This document shows, in pieces, positions 12,797 through 25,032 of a stretch of 64,000 nt of DNA. The position numbers and the translations under genes are program-made. Position 1 is the stretch's first letter. Each line of letters opens with the position of its first letter. The stretch comes from Megalopta genalis (lineage: Eukaryota; Arthropoda; Insecta; Hymenoptera; Halictidae), in assembly GCF_051020955.1 (NCBI RefSeq), contig NC_135018.1, forward strand, positions 12,525,439-12,589,438. Direction: 5' to 3'. Under the pieces are notes generated by a model, which was given only the letters and a program-made list of their open reading frames with translations, did not search any database and was not told the origin of the DNA.

Positions 12797-13124
12797 TTAA
12801 CCCCTTAATGCACAATTTAAAAAAAAAAACCGACCAAAAAAAATCAATTCTTTTTATCTAAGAAAATACATATTTGGACCTTAATTTCAATAAATATGTA
12901 AAAAAATGCAAGAATTACTAAAAATTCAATAAAAATAGTGGATAAATAATTATAGTGAATATTGAATCGCATTGCAGATCGAATTTTGTACCCATCGTAC
13001 TGTTTTTCAATTAATATAGGTAACATAACATAAGTTGCGACGCCGACCGTATATATACGGGTCTGCACATTTTGGCCGGTTTTGCACGCCCGTGTTAATA
13101 CGTTTCTGCGCGTTAAGGGGTTAA
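12797..13124 (-). mobile_element. TTAA-flanked element family C, short copy
   Basis: TTAA at 12797-12800 and 13121-13124 bracket ends TTAACCCCTTAATGCACA and (complement) TTAACCCCTTAACGCGCAG. It is 328 bp long. The right part carries a TATATACGG motif within the sequence GACCGTATATATACGGGTC. Compared with the 1016-bp copy at 41443-42458 it lacks about 690 bp in the middle, the join lying near 13020-13036, so this is an internal-deletion derivative. Confidence 0.85.
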
Positions 13125-13227
13125 TTTTTAGTGTCATGTGTTATTATCAGAGATATTAATAATTAGTGATATATATAAATTGCAGCAATTAATATAGTCA
13201 TTAGTAACCGTTTTTTATAGATATATA

Positions 13228-14440
13228 CAGTGACTCTTATTTAATATTCGGACATCATGCTATTCAAACAATTGTTGCTGGTTTCGATTGTTCGTAATAG
13301 TAAATTTGGTGTTCTTGTTGTAGTTTGTAATACAAAATTTTATTCGTTTATTGCACATACTTTTCTTAATACCAAACAAGAAACTAAATTATGTTGAAAT
13401 TTATCGTCGTAAAAATATTCGGACACATAACTTATTCTCGCATTTCTTGCGGATAACGACACATCTTAGCCGTTTGTTTACAAACGTAATGTCGAGCAAG
13501 ATGAAAGAACACACTTCACAATATCAGTTGCTGTTCGAAAGCCGCTGGGATCAGTTAGAAATTTCGAGTATGGGACGAAAAAGTACAAATACTTTATTTG
13601 ACGTACGACAATTAGTAATTTTTCACCGAGAAAAGGAGACAACATATCGAGAAATCGGTAATCTTCTGAAATTAAGTAAGAGTACCGTAGCTGATATTAG
13701 GTCTACCGGAAAGTTCTGTCCGTTTAAGAAATGAAAGGAAATAATAGATTTTTCATCAATTTAGTAATATTTATTGTACAATATAATTTCCATCGTTACT
13801 TATGACCTCTTGCCAGCGTGATGGCAATTTGTGAGCAACATTTTTCAAAAATATATGTCTCAAATGAACATGTGCATACCAATCGAAATTTGCAATGACA
13901 TTATCGGACAGAACTTTCCGGTAGACCTAATATAATGAAGAAAATCGAATTGTGAATCAATTCCTCAGAAAGGTCGGTCACAGAAACTTGACGACCGAGA
14001 TAAACGTATTATTTTGAGAAAAGTAAAAATGAACTCTGGTTTAAAATTGCTCCAACATTAAGTGCTGAATTATTTCAAGAGACAGGAAAGAAAGTTCATC
14101 CGGATGCAATACGTCGGGTGTTGAAAACAGATGGATATAATGGTAGAGTGGCGCGTAAGAAACCGTATATAAACGAGACGAATCGCAGAAAAAGATTAGC
14201 TTTTGCAAAACAATACGTTCATAAGGAAAAAACTTGATGGAACAATGTAATTTTCACCGATGAAAATAAATTTAATCCGTTTGACACTGATGGACGAAAA
14301 TTAGTATGGCGTAAACGAAATCAAGAGCTTAACCGAATAAATTAAAATCCAACAATAAAGCACGGTGGTGGACGTATTATGGTGGGGGGGGGTATTTCGT
14401 CAAAAGGAGTTGGACAACTGATTTTTATCTGTAACAATGT
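13228..14440 (+). pseudogene. Tc1-type transposase pseudogene
   Basis: TA at 13226-13227 precedes an end starting CAGTGACTCTTATTTAATAT. The coding region starts near 13570 (MGRKS) with a helix-turn-helix (YREIGNLLKLSKSTVADI), is interrupted by a mariner MITE at 13697-13930, and resumes with ENRIVNQ, PQKGRSQKL, AELFQETGKKVHPD and RRVLKTDGYNGRVARKK. The catalytic block VIFTDENKFN (first Asp) lies near 14251-14280, followed by GRKLVWRKRNQELN and KHGGG. There is a frameshift near 14043 and a stop in place of the first Trp before NNVIF. Homology stops after GVGQLIF near 14440, so the second Asp and the final Glu or Asp are missing. The element is dead. The fragment at 43503-43747 is a relative. 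Confidence 0.88.
13697..13930 (-). mobile_element. Mariner deletion MITE nested in Tc1 pseudogene
   Basis: Perfect 26-bp inverted repeats (13697-13722 and 13905-13930), starting TTAGGTCTACCGGAAAGT, lie between duplicated TA dinucleotides (13695-13696 and 13931-13932). The 234-bp element keeps, on the minus strand, the last ~40 codons of a mariner transposase (WYAHVHLRHIFLKNVAHKLP then SRWQEVISNDGNYIVQ and a stop). It cuts the Tc1 frame right after VADI. Perfect ends point to a fairly recent insertion. Confidence 0.93.
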
Positions 14441-14747
14441 ATTTTTCTTAGTCGCAGCGATAATGAAATAAAATGGATTACACAATAAGTATTAAATAAA
14501 TAAATGTAATCGAAATTGTATAATGTCTGATTTTATTTTGATTAGAAATATCTGTGCACACTATATCATGTTTGGTCTCATTTTCATAAGAAAACTATCA
14601 TCGATATGTTAAACAAAAATTCACTTTGAAAATGTTAAAATTGAAAAAGTTATGTTATTGTATTATGTGTTGTTATTTCGGGAACTCCTTTTTACGTATA
14701 CGTATACTGTGTTCATTCTTACGAGTAGTCACCCTCTAGACGAGATA

Positions 14748-14962
14748 CAGTAATGTCTCCCTTCCCGACGCTCAGATTGTCCACTAAAATGGATAATTTG
14801 GGAAGAGGAGATACGATCATTCGAGCCTTGCGGCTCGTTTTTATAATTGTGGACAATTTATAACTATAAAAATAAACCGCAAGCCTCGAATAATCGTATC
14901 TCCTCTTCCCAAATTGTCCATTTTTGTGCGCAATCTCGGCGTCAATTATAGAGACATTACTG
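14748..14962. mobile_element. Palindromic TA-flanked MITE family E, copy 1
   Basis: Ends CAGTAATGTCTC are inverted at the two sides and flanked by TA (14746-14747, 14963-14964). Nearly the whole 215 bp is an interrupted palindrome: AATTTGGGAAGAGGAGATAC on the left recurs complemented on the right. Other copies are at 31303-31504 and, split by a mariner insertion, 44347-45492. Confidence 0.85.
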
Positions 14963-14964
14963 TA

Positions 14965-17374
14965 CTGCCCTCACTGTACTGTACATTACTGTCGATGTGT
15001 CAAATAAAATTTGATTCGTTAGTTTTTATTTTTTATCCATCATCCGAATAAGATATTGCCCAGCTCAGTCGTATTGTAAGTACGTTACGATGACAACATT
15101 TTACATGCGACATAGAAAAATTAAATTATCTTTCCAACTAGAAGCGCGTATAGCTCTGCTTTGTAGCTGTTGAAAACGAAACGACTAAATACTTTCCGCC
15201 CCTCGACCGATTTACGACTACGAACGCGGCCGACTGTATAGCCTAATGATGTTCACGCTCGTATCGCGATAGGACCGCCCTTTTCAGGGAACAAAAGGAA
15301 AAAGAGGGAGAGAAGGAGAGAGAGCGAGAGAGAGAGAGAGAGAGAGGAGAGAGGAAGATAAAGCGATCGTTCGGTCTCGGTACGTTACGATCGTAGGAAA
15401 ATGAGCGGAGGGACGCGATACATTGTTTGACACAGTTTTATGCCTCGATCGTAAAAGATCGTCACGCGCCCGTTCCTCGCCCGATCCGCCGTAGATCGTA
15501 TCCCATCCGAGGGACAGTTTCGGCGCAAGAGTAGAACAGCGTTACGAAAATATATATCTCGAATTTTATGCCCTTGTCCGCCAACTTTTTCACCACCGTC
15601 GCGGCAGTTTCCCGGCGTTTCCACCGAAAGCTCTCCTTAATTTACTGCCGCATAAAAGTCGCTCGCCACGGCTAAGGGTGCGCGCCTCTGTTCGATGTCT
15701 CGGCCGACAAAAGGAACCAGGGGTGGCGCTCCTGCCATCGACCGATCACAACGCGATACGATGTAATTCGATGAATTTTATTCGTCCGCGCGAACGCAAC
15801 GGTCGTGGGAACCGCTCGCCGTTTCCGTTGCGGAACTCCCGCGGCGACAATAGCCGCGCGTGTGTTCTTCGGCTTTTGTAGCCAAAGAACAAGATAAAGC
15901 GATAACGACGCGATAAGGAAACGATTGTCCCGGATCAAATATTAAGCGCGAGAGACGCGAACGAAAACCTCGGCCGCACAAATAAGAAATAATCGAAAAT
16001 GAAATTTCTTCAACGGCAAACGAAATTTCTGGCGTTATTGGATTTCTATCCAAAATTAGGAGGCAAATACGGTTTTTGGTTGGAATTGTTCGGTTGGAAT
16101 TGTCTAGAATTGAGCCGTGTATTGTTTACGTAGCACCCATTGCGAGTTTCATTTGTGATTCATAACAGTAGTATGCATTCCAAATAACAATTGGCTGTAT
16201 CAATTGCAAGAAATAGAAACTAAATAGCAAGTTCTTTCTTTCTTTAATCATTTCGATGCCTTAAAAATAGTTGACATCTTAAAATTTTCATCAATTTTCT
16301 CCTATTTTAAATTGCAACTACTCAATCTAGCCATAAATGCATAAAATGCACAGAGTATAATTATAACTAGATTGCGAACTAGATTGCGCACTGACTATTT
16401 ACATCAAAAACAAAGTTGTAAAAACATTAGAAGAATTTAAGAATATTTTCATCTTGTATAAGGTCTAAATAAAATGATTAAAAGAGGAAAGACATTTTCA
16501 TCTGTCTTGCGTTTCATACAATCAACTTGGATAATTTTTATTTCGCATAAAAATCCGCAGTCGAAGCAACGAGAACATTCCTGGTTACTAAGTAATACGA
16601 TTATCAATGTGGGAAACGCAGTTCTTTTTAATGTCTCATATCCATTGTAAATTGAGCCGGCGTGAAAAAGTTGAAAGGCTGTAATCGACGCTAAACCCAA
16701 ATCGCTCGTACAAATTTCTACTTCGATAAATCGATACAGGCCGGTGGAAGCGGGCCGGGTTCGGGTAGCTGGCAAACAGAAGTTACCGTCCTCGTCCTTC
16801 GACCCAAAGTCACGGACGACAGAAGGGTGTGAAAGTGATTGTAGGCCATGTGTCAACGGCATAATAAAAGGTCTCCGACGAAGAACGAGGCACCGTTGAA
16901 ATTGCGCGCGACTCATGAGTAATAATACCTCGTCGTGAGGGCTCGAAAGGAACGAACGCACTCGATCCACGACAGGCCTTTATGGTCCTCAAAAAGAGTG
17001 ACTGAATGACTGTGGACACATCTCTTTTCGCAGCAGCACCGGATAACCCGCTTCAAAGACAACGTACGCGCTTATAACACAGATTTCGGGTTCATTAAGT
17101 GTATCTGTCGATCGTCTAATTCGGTGAGCATTCGGGAGACATTAAGCTCACGTGTTGTAAATTCGTCGAGCGTTTATCACCTGGTTTGTATCGTTGAGTA
17201 TATTTATCACTAGACTGCGAAACTTCGTACGTTTACATCGTACACAAATCTTCAGAAGACTGCAAAATATTAGGTTGCTGTGAAATTGATGTCTGTTTTC
17301 CAGACATAATTTCAACCCTCTATTATGGTCCGACATTTTTGTATGGATTCAAAATAATTGATATAGCTATATAT
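14965..17374. other. No supported gene; GA microsatellite
   Basis: Contains a purine microsatellite at 15296-15358 and a CpG-richer patch at 15380-16000. A 173-codon minus-strand frame at 16449-16970 has no recognisable domain. Motif CCATAAATGCATAAAAT at about 16331, and again ATAAAAATCCGCAGTC near 16547, belong to a dispersed motif family discussed in the findings. Confidence 0.45.
15296..15358. repeat. (GA)n purine microsatellite
   Basis: An impure run of GA and GGAGA units with an uninterrupted (GA)n core around 15323-15343. Confidence 0.95.
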
Positions 17375-17476
17375 AGCACTATAGTGGCTTCTGCGGATGA
17401 CATCTTCCAGAACGACACGCCACTATAGTGGCTTTCGCGGATGTCATCTCTCTGGACGACGCGCCACTATAGTGGC
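17375..17476. repeat. GCCACTATAGTGGC palindrome array, 44-bp period
   Basis: Palindromes start near 17375 (one base missing), 17419 and 17463. Between them lie related spacers with GCGGATGACATC and GGACGAC. Confidence 0.9.
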
Positions 17477-17521
17477 TTGCTCTAGTAGCTCACTCACGTC
17501 ACATCGATTTACAACAGTCTA

Positions 17522-18017
17522 CAGGGTGTTCTAAAAATGTCTCGTAATCAGAAAATGGCGGGTTCCTCGGATCATTTGAAGCAACTTCTTCCTTTATAAA
17601 AATTTTCTCCGAGGCACCGTTAACGAGTTATTAACGAAAAACAGTGACCAATGAGAGGCGAGCTCAGTTGGCGCGAGGCGGCCGAGCCAACAGCGCCAGC
17701 GGTCGAGCGGTCGAATCCCAGCTCAGCTGAAGCGAGGCGGCCGAGTCAACAGCGCCAGCGGTCGAGCGGTCGAATCCCACCTCAGCTGGCGCGAGGCGGC
17801 CGAGCCAACGGCGCCAACGGTCGAGCGGTCGAATCCCAGTTCCGCTGATTGGCTTGGTCGCCTCGCGCCAGCTGAGCTCGTCTCACATTGGTCACAGTTT
17901 TTCGTTAATAACTCGTTAACGGTACCTCGGAGAAAATTTTTGTACAGGAAAAAGTTGCTTCAAATGGCCCGAGGAACCCGCCACTTTCGGATTGCGAGAC
18001 ATTTTTGGGACACCTTG
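17522..18017. mobile_element. Long-armed foldback element
   Basis: Arms of about 145 bp are inverted: left begins CAGGGTGTTCTAAAAATGTC, right complement begins CAAGGTGTCCCAAAAATGTC. Flanking TA occurs at 17520-17521 and 18018-18019. The centre holds a GC-rich 59-bp tandem array. There is no transposase. It sits inside the TTAA element A copy 2, so it is the younger insertion. Confidence 0.85.
17663..17840. repeat. 59-bp GC-rich tandem repeat, three units
   Basis: Units start at CTCAG 17663, 17722 and 17781, exactly 59 bp apart, each with GCGAGGCGGCCGAG and GGTCGAGCGGTCGAATCCCA. The 65-codon open frame across it is a product of the periodicity, not a gene. Confidence 0.95.
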
Positions 18018-18111
18018 TATATACAGTACACAGACTCTGTACAGTACACATCAGACTCTGCCGTCTAGAGAAATAGCGTCGCGCAGAATTCAGCCGTACC
18101 TAAAAGGTTAA

Positions 18112-21100
18112 ATATAAATTAACAGCGGATTTAGAATTTTTAAAAAGGGTGAAAGGTAAGATTTAAAAATTGCGATGCATAACTTCCTTGACCATAAAGG
18201 AGAAATTAAAAACATCGTTAGACGTCAGAACAATCTTTTTTAAAATGGTAAACAATGAAACAACAAATAACATCCACTGAAACAACAAAAACCGTCTGTC
18301 ATTGTTTGAAGAAGTCAATGTTTGTTTGATCAAGTTTTACGGATTTTCATAGAAGCCATGGATAATAAAATAAACTGGAAATGCTAATGATCGTTGATTA
18401 TCTCAACAGAGCTATTATTAACAATAATAATAAGATAAATAACAGCTTCATGAGCGTGTAGTATTTCAATGTAGCAGGTTTATTAATGAATTTGTGCTTC
18501 ATAATCACTTCTGGTTCAAGTTTTGTGAACTCTAGTAAGAGTTTTCTTGGTTAATATAATTTTTATTGTATTACGAAATGCATATGCATAACCATAGAAA
18601 TCAATAAGTGCAGAAAAATGTACAGCCCCGACCGAGTTAAAATGATTCCGTATTTATCGCGCAAGGGTGAAACTACTCGATAAAGTTATCGTGTGTGAAA
18701 CGTAAAAGCGGATCAAACGAATGCGTAATTAGTTGCGTGTGGGATTAGATAATGAGAAACAAGAAGAAAGAAAAAATACCGAAAACGTGAATTCAGCAGA
18801 AAGTTCTGAACGCATATAAGCCTTTTGCAAATGTAAACAATAAAACTACAGACTTCATCTATTTCAGCACTTGGCGAAAAACATAAGTTCCATTAACTCC
18901 GTTATATGACAATCTATCTAAAAATTTCCACAGTAGAATCTAGATTATCCGGTTCTAAAATAACATAATTCTCTGTTATCCAAATTCTTACGTAATCAAC
19001 TGAATCTAAGGCAAATCCATATGCAAAACGATTTATTGTACAAATTAATAAAGATGAAAACTGACACTGTAACGAACTATCAGCAACTGTTCCATTATTC
19101 GAGAATTTATAAAACTCTATTTAGAATAATCATGGTTCTACCGTACTTACCTAAACGATTGCACGAAAGTATTCGAACCTATTAAAACGCTTGAATTTTC
19201 TTGAGATGTTAGAAGGAGTTGGAATGATGAACTATTCACTTTTTTTATCTGAAAAATGTAGAACTCTCCAGATTTCTTACAACTCCTGCTCGAAAGTCTC
19301 GAAAAACTGCGATTTTTGCTACTTTCAATTGTTTTTTAGCTCACAACAACGTCAACCGATTTCTATGAAAATAAATAACAGAAGCCTGCAAAACTAATTT
19401 GAAATTGTTGTCCTAGGTTCATATAAAAAAGTTACAAGACGTGAGGTTTTTATATTTTTGATCACTCCAAGCAATTGCACTTTTTGCAAGTTTAGTAATT
19501 TAACAGAAAATTTAAATCGTTTAGTCCAAATTCGGAAAAGTCATTCTACATTAAAGAACATTCGAATACTTTCGTGGCTCACTGTAACTAACATTTAATA
19601 ACGATCTTTTGCTATTTTCCCTACTAACAAAATAAACCTATTCGTTTAAACAGCATTATTGTGCAACGTTCATCAGCTGCTCAAAATCGATATCCGATGC
19701 AACATTCATTCGATTATCACGACAATTTCAAGACCACGGTTTCCACCCCTCGGTTCGGGGAGGGAGAATGGAGATTCCGGTGGAAATGCGATTTCAGTGG
19801 TAACCGGTGATTCGTGGCAATTGATAACGGGAAAATAAATCGAATAGTTAAGGCGAATAAGCGAGCACCCTACGTTTTCGCCGCTTTATATCGCGGCGGG
19901 GTTGGGAAGTGGCTGGGGATAGGAAGGGGGCCGAGATTATATTAGAACACCGCAGTATACAATGTATATGTATATGTATATGCAATGTATGGTGCTCTTC
20001 ATGGAACGCATAAAAAGGAGCTTACGAACCGACCGGGTCCAGTTGGATCGTGGCTGGCGTACAGTATTATCCAGGCCGAGGATGCTCGTAAAGAAAATTA
20101 AAGACACGAGCAATTTATAAACAGAAAGCTGATCATCGGCGACTAGCAAAGATCAGCTGTTGCGACCCGAGGGGATGTGAACACGGTGTCTTATGCTTAT
20201 GGTCACAACCAGCCACGTTTCGAGAATGCATGCGTTGGAGACGTACCTGAATATTTTCACTCTGACTGCAAAGAATTTTCATCTCTTCTGTTGCTAGTGT
20301 AGTTGATTTTACTTTTTTAAGAAATCGAGAGAGAAATAAAATTATTTCACAAATCCAAGTAAAATTGGTTATGTGAAAGATCTTTGGCACTAGAGAACAA
20401 CTAAACCTGCATAAATGAGGCTTATAGATTCTTTATTCCACAATTATTGATACTGTAATGATGCTTCTGCGTATAATTATTGGATGACTTATTTAAGCCT
20501 ATTTTGTAATAAAAATTATACAGTATTTCGATAAATGTGAGCTTGTTGCTCTTAAAACACAATATACACTGGCCGTTTAGAAGTTTGGTGAATCAAATTT
20601 ATACGAATGATTTGATACAACATTTATATTTAATATAAAAATTATAACATTATACATGAGAAAGTAGAAGATGACCTTCAAACCGTATTTTATAAAAGAC
20701 GCAGAGACGATTAAATACCATCGTCTTGAGAGTCCATCAAAATTAGTAGTGAAAATGTAGTAGTGAAAATAATTGAAGTGATCATGTGAAATGAACCGCC
20801 TTGTATAATAAGTAGATTTTATACATCTATAACAAAAATGAGTATGTAGTTGCAATTTGAAACACCAGAAACATTCAAAGAATTGGAAAGTGTCAATATT
20901 GTATTACCTCTGTTATGCTAAACATATTAAACAAAGAAAGAAATTCCCAAATAGTTTCTGTTTCTTGTGTTAGATGCAAAAAATGTTTATTTCCCAAAAA
21001 GTTATGCTATAACTTAAATTTCTGATAATTTATTTCTAGAAACCTTTAAAAATGTCAAAATACAGCAATTCAATGGATTCTCATATACTCTCATCATTGC

Positions 21101-22934
21101 ATGTTATACACATAGAAATCTCAGTCTATTTTATTGACTGAGGATGAATAACAATATATTGACACGTCTTGTATTTCGACTGACAATAATCACAACTTAA
21201 ACGTGCTGCTTAGTTTGTGACTACACGATCTACAATCTACAGCTTTCGAACGTAACTTATTGCAACGTATTTGTAAATTTTTTTGACAATTCTGCGAACG
21301 TTAGCCGTCGAGATGACAAATGCGATCCTTTGAAAAGCTGAAGTGCAACTCCTTTGACCGTTGCAACGGAAGAGCGCGATTCTTTGGCTAGTAATCGAGG
21401 GTATCTGTGTTTTCACAAGAGAGATTTGACTTTGTAGCTCACGCAGCCCGGGAGGGGAGGTGGCGAAGATCGAGGGAAAGAGAGAAACACAGCATAATTA
21501 TCGACGATCGGTAAACAACAAAGCCGGTTATCGGTTGCCTGATGCAACACGGAAATGAGTTTCATCAGCTGCCGTAAATAGACTATGCAAGATTATAGAT
21601 AGACAGAATCGGCCGTAATTGTACATTTTTACGGAGGATTGGATGGATAATGATCGTGAGTTTTTGCCGATCATCGAATCGTAACACCCCCCAGTAAATC
21701 GACTTTAGTATTCCATAAATGCTTCAATGTTGCCGCTTAATCTTCTTTCATCTTTCCATCCTGTATATTTGCATACCCGCTTTAGTCGTGAAATTCTTTA
21801 AACTAAATGAACATTATGAAATCCCCTTAATTACGATCTATAAAAGATAAAGGTACGTTATGGGATAAAGAAATAACGAAGATCGAAAAGATCCGTGTTG
21901 TACAATAAAAATTCTCAGGAGCGATTTTTCATTGGAGGACTTATTTTGCAGCTTAGAAAGAATCTGTACGAGTGACTCTCTATCCTCGTTTACATGATCG
22001 GTCAAAATACGGCTTATCCGACGCTTCTATCGTAACCCATATTTGCTCGTGGGGTGATTATTCCCCCCCGATTTTCCCCTCTTCTCGTGGATTCGAAGAG
22101 TGGTCTATTGTTGTGGGGAGAGGGCGACGCGCGATTCAAATTGAAATGTAGTTATTTTTCTCTCTCATTCTTCGGTGGACACGTAGCTGCGAGGGGGTTA
22201 CCTACGCGCGGTTGTTACGAGTCATAACAAAGTTGATCGACAATTTGTTACCCGCTGTTTCCCTCTGGAGAAACTCGCATGCTCGAGCGCGCGATCATTG
22301 TAACGTCTGCAAAATCATTATAATGGATTCTATTAAATTTCGAAGCAACATCTGTCGCGTTATTCGACTACTATTATTCGATCAGTCGTCTAGATATCAG
22401 ATCAACGTTAAATATTCCTTGTTTAATATGTAGGATGAATTGATTTTAGTTCTTTAATTGACTGTTAATTGACATTCTTGACCCGATGTCACAATATAAG
22501 ATACGCTTTGCAGTTATTATCAGGACTGTACAAATTCAGATACAGAAAATGCTATTTGATATCTCACGGTATCTGAGAAATGAAAGATAACAGGTGGCAT
22601 GTTCCGTTCCTAATGTTCGAAAAATGGAAAACGCCTATTAATGTCTACGATTAACGATATTCGAAAGACGCTAATATACGGCTTCTATGTATATATAACA
22701 TACATATACAATACATATACAATATAATATGTCTTATATCGTGTTTTTATATTCTGGGACGTAAAGGGACAATGAGACTCTGTCATTTTTCCGAACGATT
22801 GTAATAACTGATGGCGATATTTCCGCGACAGAATAGAGAAATAGGTAGGGGAACGTAACTAAATGTTATTTACATTCGTAACAAAACTTCGTCCTACGAT
22901 TCTTCTTCAGTCCACCTTATGACTTATAATTTTA
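18112..22934. other. No supported gene over about 4.8 kb
   Basis: Mostly AT-rich. It contains one decayed Tc1/mariner-like element (19144-19584) and CpG-richer patches near 19730-20060 and 21300-22280. Short open frames lack motifs. An isolated ACACTGGCCGTTTAGAAG near 20567 resembles a Tc1-type end, without a partner that I could find. Confidence 0.45.
19144..19584. mobile_element. Decayed Tc1/mariner-like element
   Basis: The right end, complemented, reads CAGTGAGCCACGAAAGTATT with a flanking TA. The left side shows GCACGAAAGTATTCGAAC at 19161-19178 but its outer bases have decayed. No transposase remains. Confidence 0.45.
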
Positions 22935-23520
22935 TTGGGTTGGCAACTAAGTAATTGCCCCGATTTGTTCAATGAAATAAAAAATTTTTTTTACTTGGAG
23001 TGAAGTTTAATCTGTAATGTATTTTCCATTTTGTTCGATGACCTTTTGCCATCTCTCTGACAATTTGAAAATTCCACGCTCGTAGAAAGTCTGATCCTTT
23101 TCGGCCAAAAACTGAGTTAAGTGAGATTTTACAGCGTCATCGTCGTTAAAAGTTTTACCACGAAGGGAGTTGTCCAGGGATCGAAATAAGTGGTAATCCG
23201 ATGGCGCGAGATCAGGACTATATGGTGGGTGTAACATCAATTCCCAACCAATATTCATCAATTTTTGTCGAGTGAACAAAGACGTGTGCGGCCTAGCATT
23301 GTCCTGCTGGAAAATGACACCTTTACGATTGACCAATTCTGGTCGCTTTTCCTCGACCGTTGCATTCAATTTGTCCAGTTGCTAACATTCACGGATATTA
23401 AAAAATAACATAATAATAATAACAATAATAATTTTATAATATAACATTTACGGATATCATAAAAATGGGAGTGAAAGACATCTATAACTGAAATCGGCAA
23501 TTACTTAGTTGCCAACCCAA
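22935..23520 (-). mobile_element. Mariner internal-deletion element
   Basis: A 586-bp element with 25-bp perfect inverted ends starting TTGGGTTGGCAACTAAGTAA and flanking TA at 22933-22934 and 23521-23522. It keeps the 5' untranslated region and the C-terminal third of a transposase gene on the minus strand, with the N-terminal two thirds removed. A second copy of its 5' end lies at 43374-43500. Perfect ends and a readable frame point to recent activity. Confidence 0.95.
23007..23390 (-). pseudogene. Mariner transposase C-terminal fragment
   Basis: About 125 codons remain of a protein normally near 345 residues. The frame enters at LDKLNATVEEKRPEL, then shows FQQDNARPHTS with the second catalytic Asp, and after it HPPYSPDLAPSDYHLF with the third Asp of the DD34D mariner signature, RGKTFNDDD, and the terminal FKLSERWQKVIEQNGKYITD before the stop. 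The helix-turn-helix DNA-binding domain and the first catalytic Asp are deleted, so no active enzyme can be made. The frame is otherwise uninterrupted. It lies just inside the 3' inverted end of the surrounding element. Confidence 0.93.
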
Positions 23521-24693
23521 TAAATCAACTTCAACGAACGAACAACGTACGTCGATAGAAAACAATAAGAATTTTCCACCTGAAAACAATTGGAGACTGG
23601 GAACTACATTAACAGACCGACTTCTGCATCTTGTAATCAAAGCACCGATTTCCCGCACGTCCGGTCCTTTCAAGACAATTACAAGACTACTACTAGTATG
23701 ACTAACGACACCGTTTCGAAATAGCGTCAATTAATCATCGGGCCGCGACAGCGGCCCATTAAGCGAAACACAAAAATAACATTATCATGGGTTGGGCGTG
23801 TAACACCGCAATCATGCGGTCATTAGACAGTCAAACCCGCGTTCACAATAATACCAAAGATTCGCCAAAAACGGGACGCTCGGGGATCCGGTATACGTGC
23901 TCGTTGAAATCCCTTCACCACTATTGATTCCTTTCAACGCATTCAAATCACCGGGTTAGTCCACCCTCTTTTTTGCTCCGACTTGGGACCTTCCGACCTT
24001 CCTCTCTCGAGGGTTCTCGCAAATCTCTTTCCCTTTATAGGTTCATCGTTCTTGCCCAGCAGGAGCGTTTCCGATCTCACAATTCATGTCGCAGAAATAA
24101 ACCTCACTGACAGACAGACCGGCAAAATTAGTGCCACGTGCATAGTAGCTCGCAAGACGCTAGACGCCGTCCAGAGTCGGAGAGAGACGTTTGCGTACAA
24201 CGGAACAAAACCATCGCGACTAACCGACACCGGTCACGTGAATTTTCATTCGACCGACGACGGTACCGATGCTTAATGCGTTATGGTTCGATAATTTTTG
24301 AAAGTGAGCGAAGTCGTGAGATAATTGCAACAAGCAGGATTGTCAACAAGATTGTCTTTCTTCTTTTAACTCCATGCCATACCGATTTCTTTAGAGTTAT
24401 AATAATTAGACCTTCACGACCATAATAATTTCTTAGAAGAAAAAAGAAAATTGATATTTAGAGAACAAAATTGTATTTAGAGATATTTGGAGAACAGAAT
24501 TTTATTTTGACTTGAAAGAACGATTCAAATCTTGAATTCAAATTTTACGCAGATCATGTTCTCAACTGATGAAACAATCCCAGGGGCTTTATCATTGTCG
24601 GAGGAAAGTCACGTTGTTAGTAATATACACTTTGCAGTCGGGAGACTGTGTGTAATTGCGTGATCGATAGCAGTGAAACAGTAAGCTCTACGG
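23521..24693. other. No supported gene
   Basis: A moderately CpG-containing patch with overlapping open frames on several frames (82-97 codons) and no recognisable motif. Nothing else seen. Confidence 0.5.
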
Positions 24694-25024
24694 CAGGGGT
24701 GTCAAACTCAAAAGCTAACTTGGGCCAAATAAACAATGCTTAACTTTAGGTGGGCCGCAAAAAAAAATCAATGTTCATAGAAACAAATATTTTTATTTTG
24801 ATTGGTACATTGTAATAAACATATATAAAGTTCAATTATTGTTTACATCCTGATACTTGACATCTCTTCTCTGATACTATCTTCCCTATTTCGGGAGAAA
24901 TTTTATTGGCCGAGACTACTTTCAAAATTTCTAATTCACATTTCTATTTTATTTTTACTTTGCGTCGGATATATTGACTGGGCCGCAAAAATGTTCATCT
25001 CGGGCCGCGAGTTTGACACCCCTG
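24694..25024. mobile_element. hAT MITE with perfect 8-bp target duplication
   Basis: A 331-bp element with ends CAGGGGTGTCAAACTC in inverted orientation, flanked by a perfect 8-bp duplication CTCTACGG (24686-24693 and 25025-25032). Both features are diagnostic of hAT transposons. On the minus strand a short stretch reads ISPEIGKIVSEKRCQVSG, possibly the decayed C-terminus of a hAT transposase; I hold that lightly. GGGCCGC motifs recur near both ends. Confidence 0.95.
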
Positions 25025-25032
25025 CTCTACGG

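Larger units (their letters stand above)
17375..18111 (-). mobile_element. TTAA element family A, copy 2, truncated
   Basis: The right end (TTAA at 18108-18111; complement TTAACCTTTTAGGTACGG) and the adjoining GCTGAATTCTGCGCG and CGGCAGAGTCTGA segments match copy 1 at 1301-1380 in reverse. At the other side three GCCACTATAGTGGC palindromes at 43-44 bp spacing end at 17375 without the expected terminus, so that end is lost. A foldback element is inserted in the middle (17522-18017). Confidence 0.8.

Noticed and set aside
12844..13137. Open frame sharing NPLTRRNVLTRACKTGQ with one at 41370-41588
   Set aside because: The shared peptide is the translated terminal region of TTAA family C.
16449..16970. 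173-codon minus-strand open frame
   Set aside because: No recognisable motif, overlapping frames, and no supporting context.
17651..17848. 65-codon repetitive open frame
   Set aside because: It is a translation of the 59-bp tandem array inside a foldback element.
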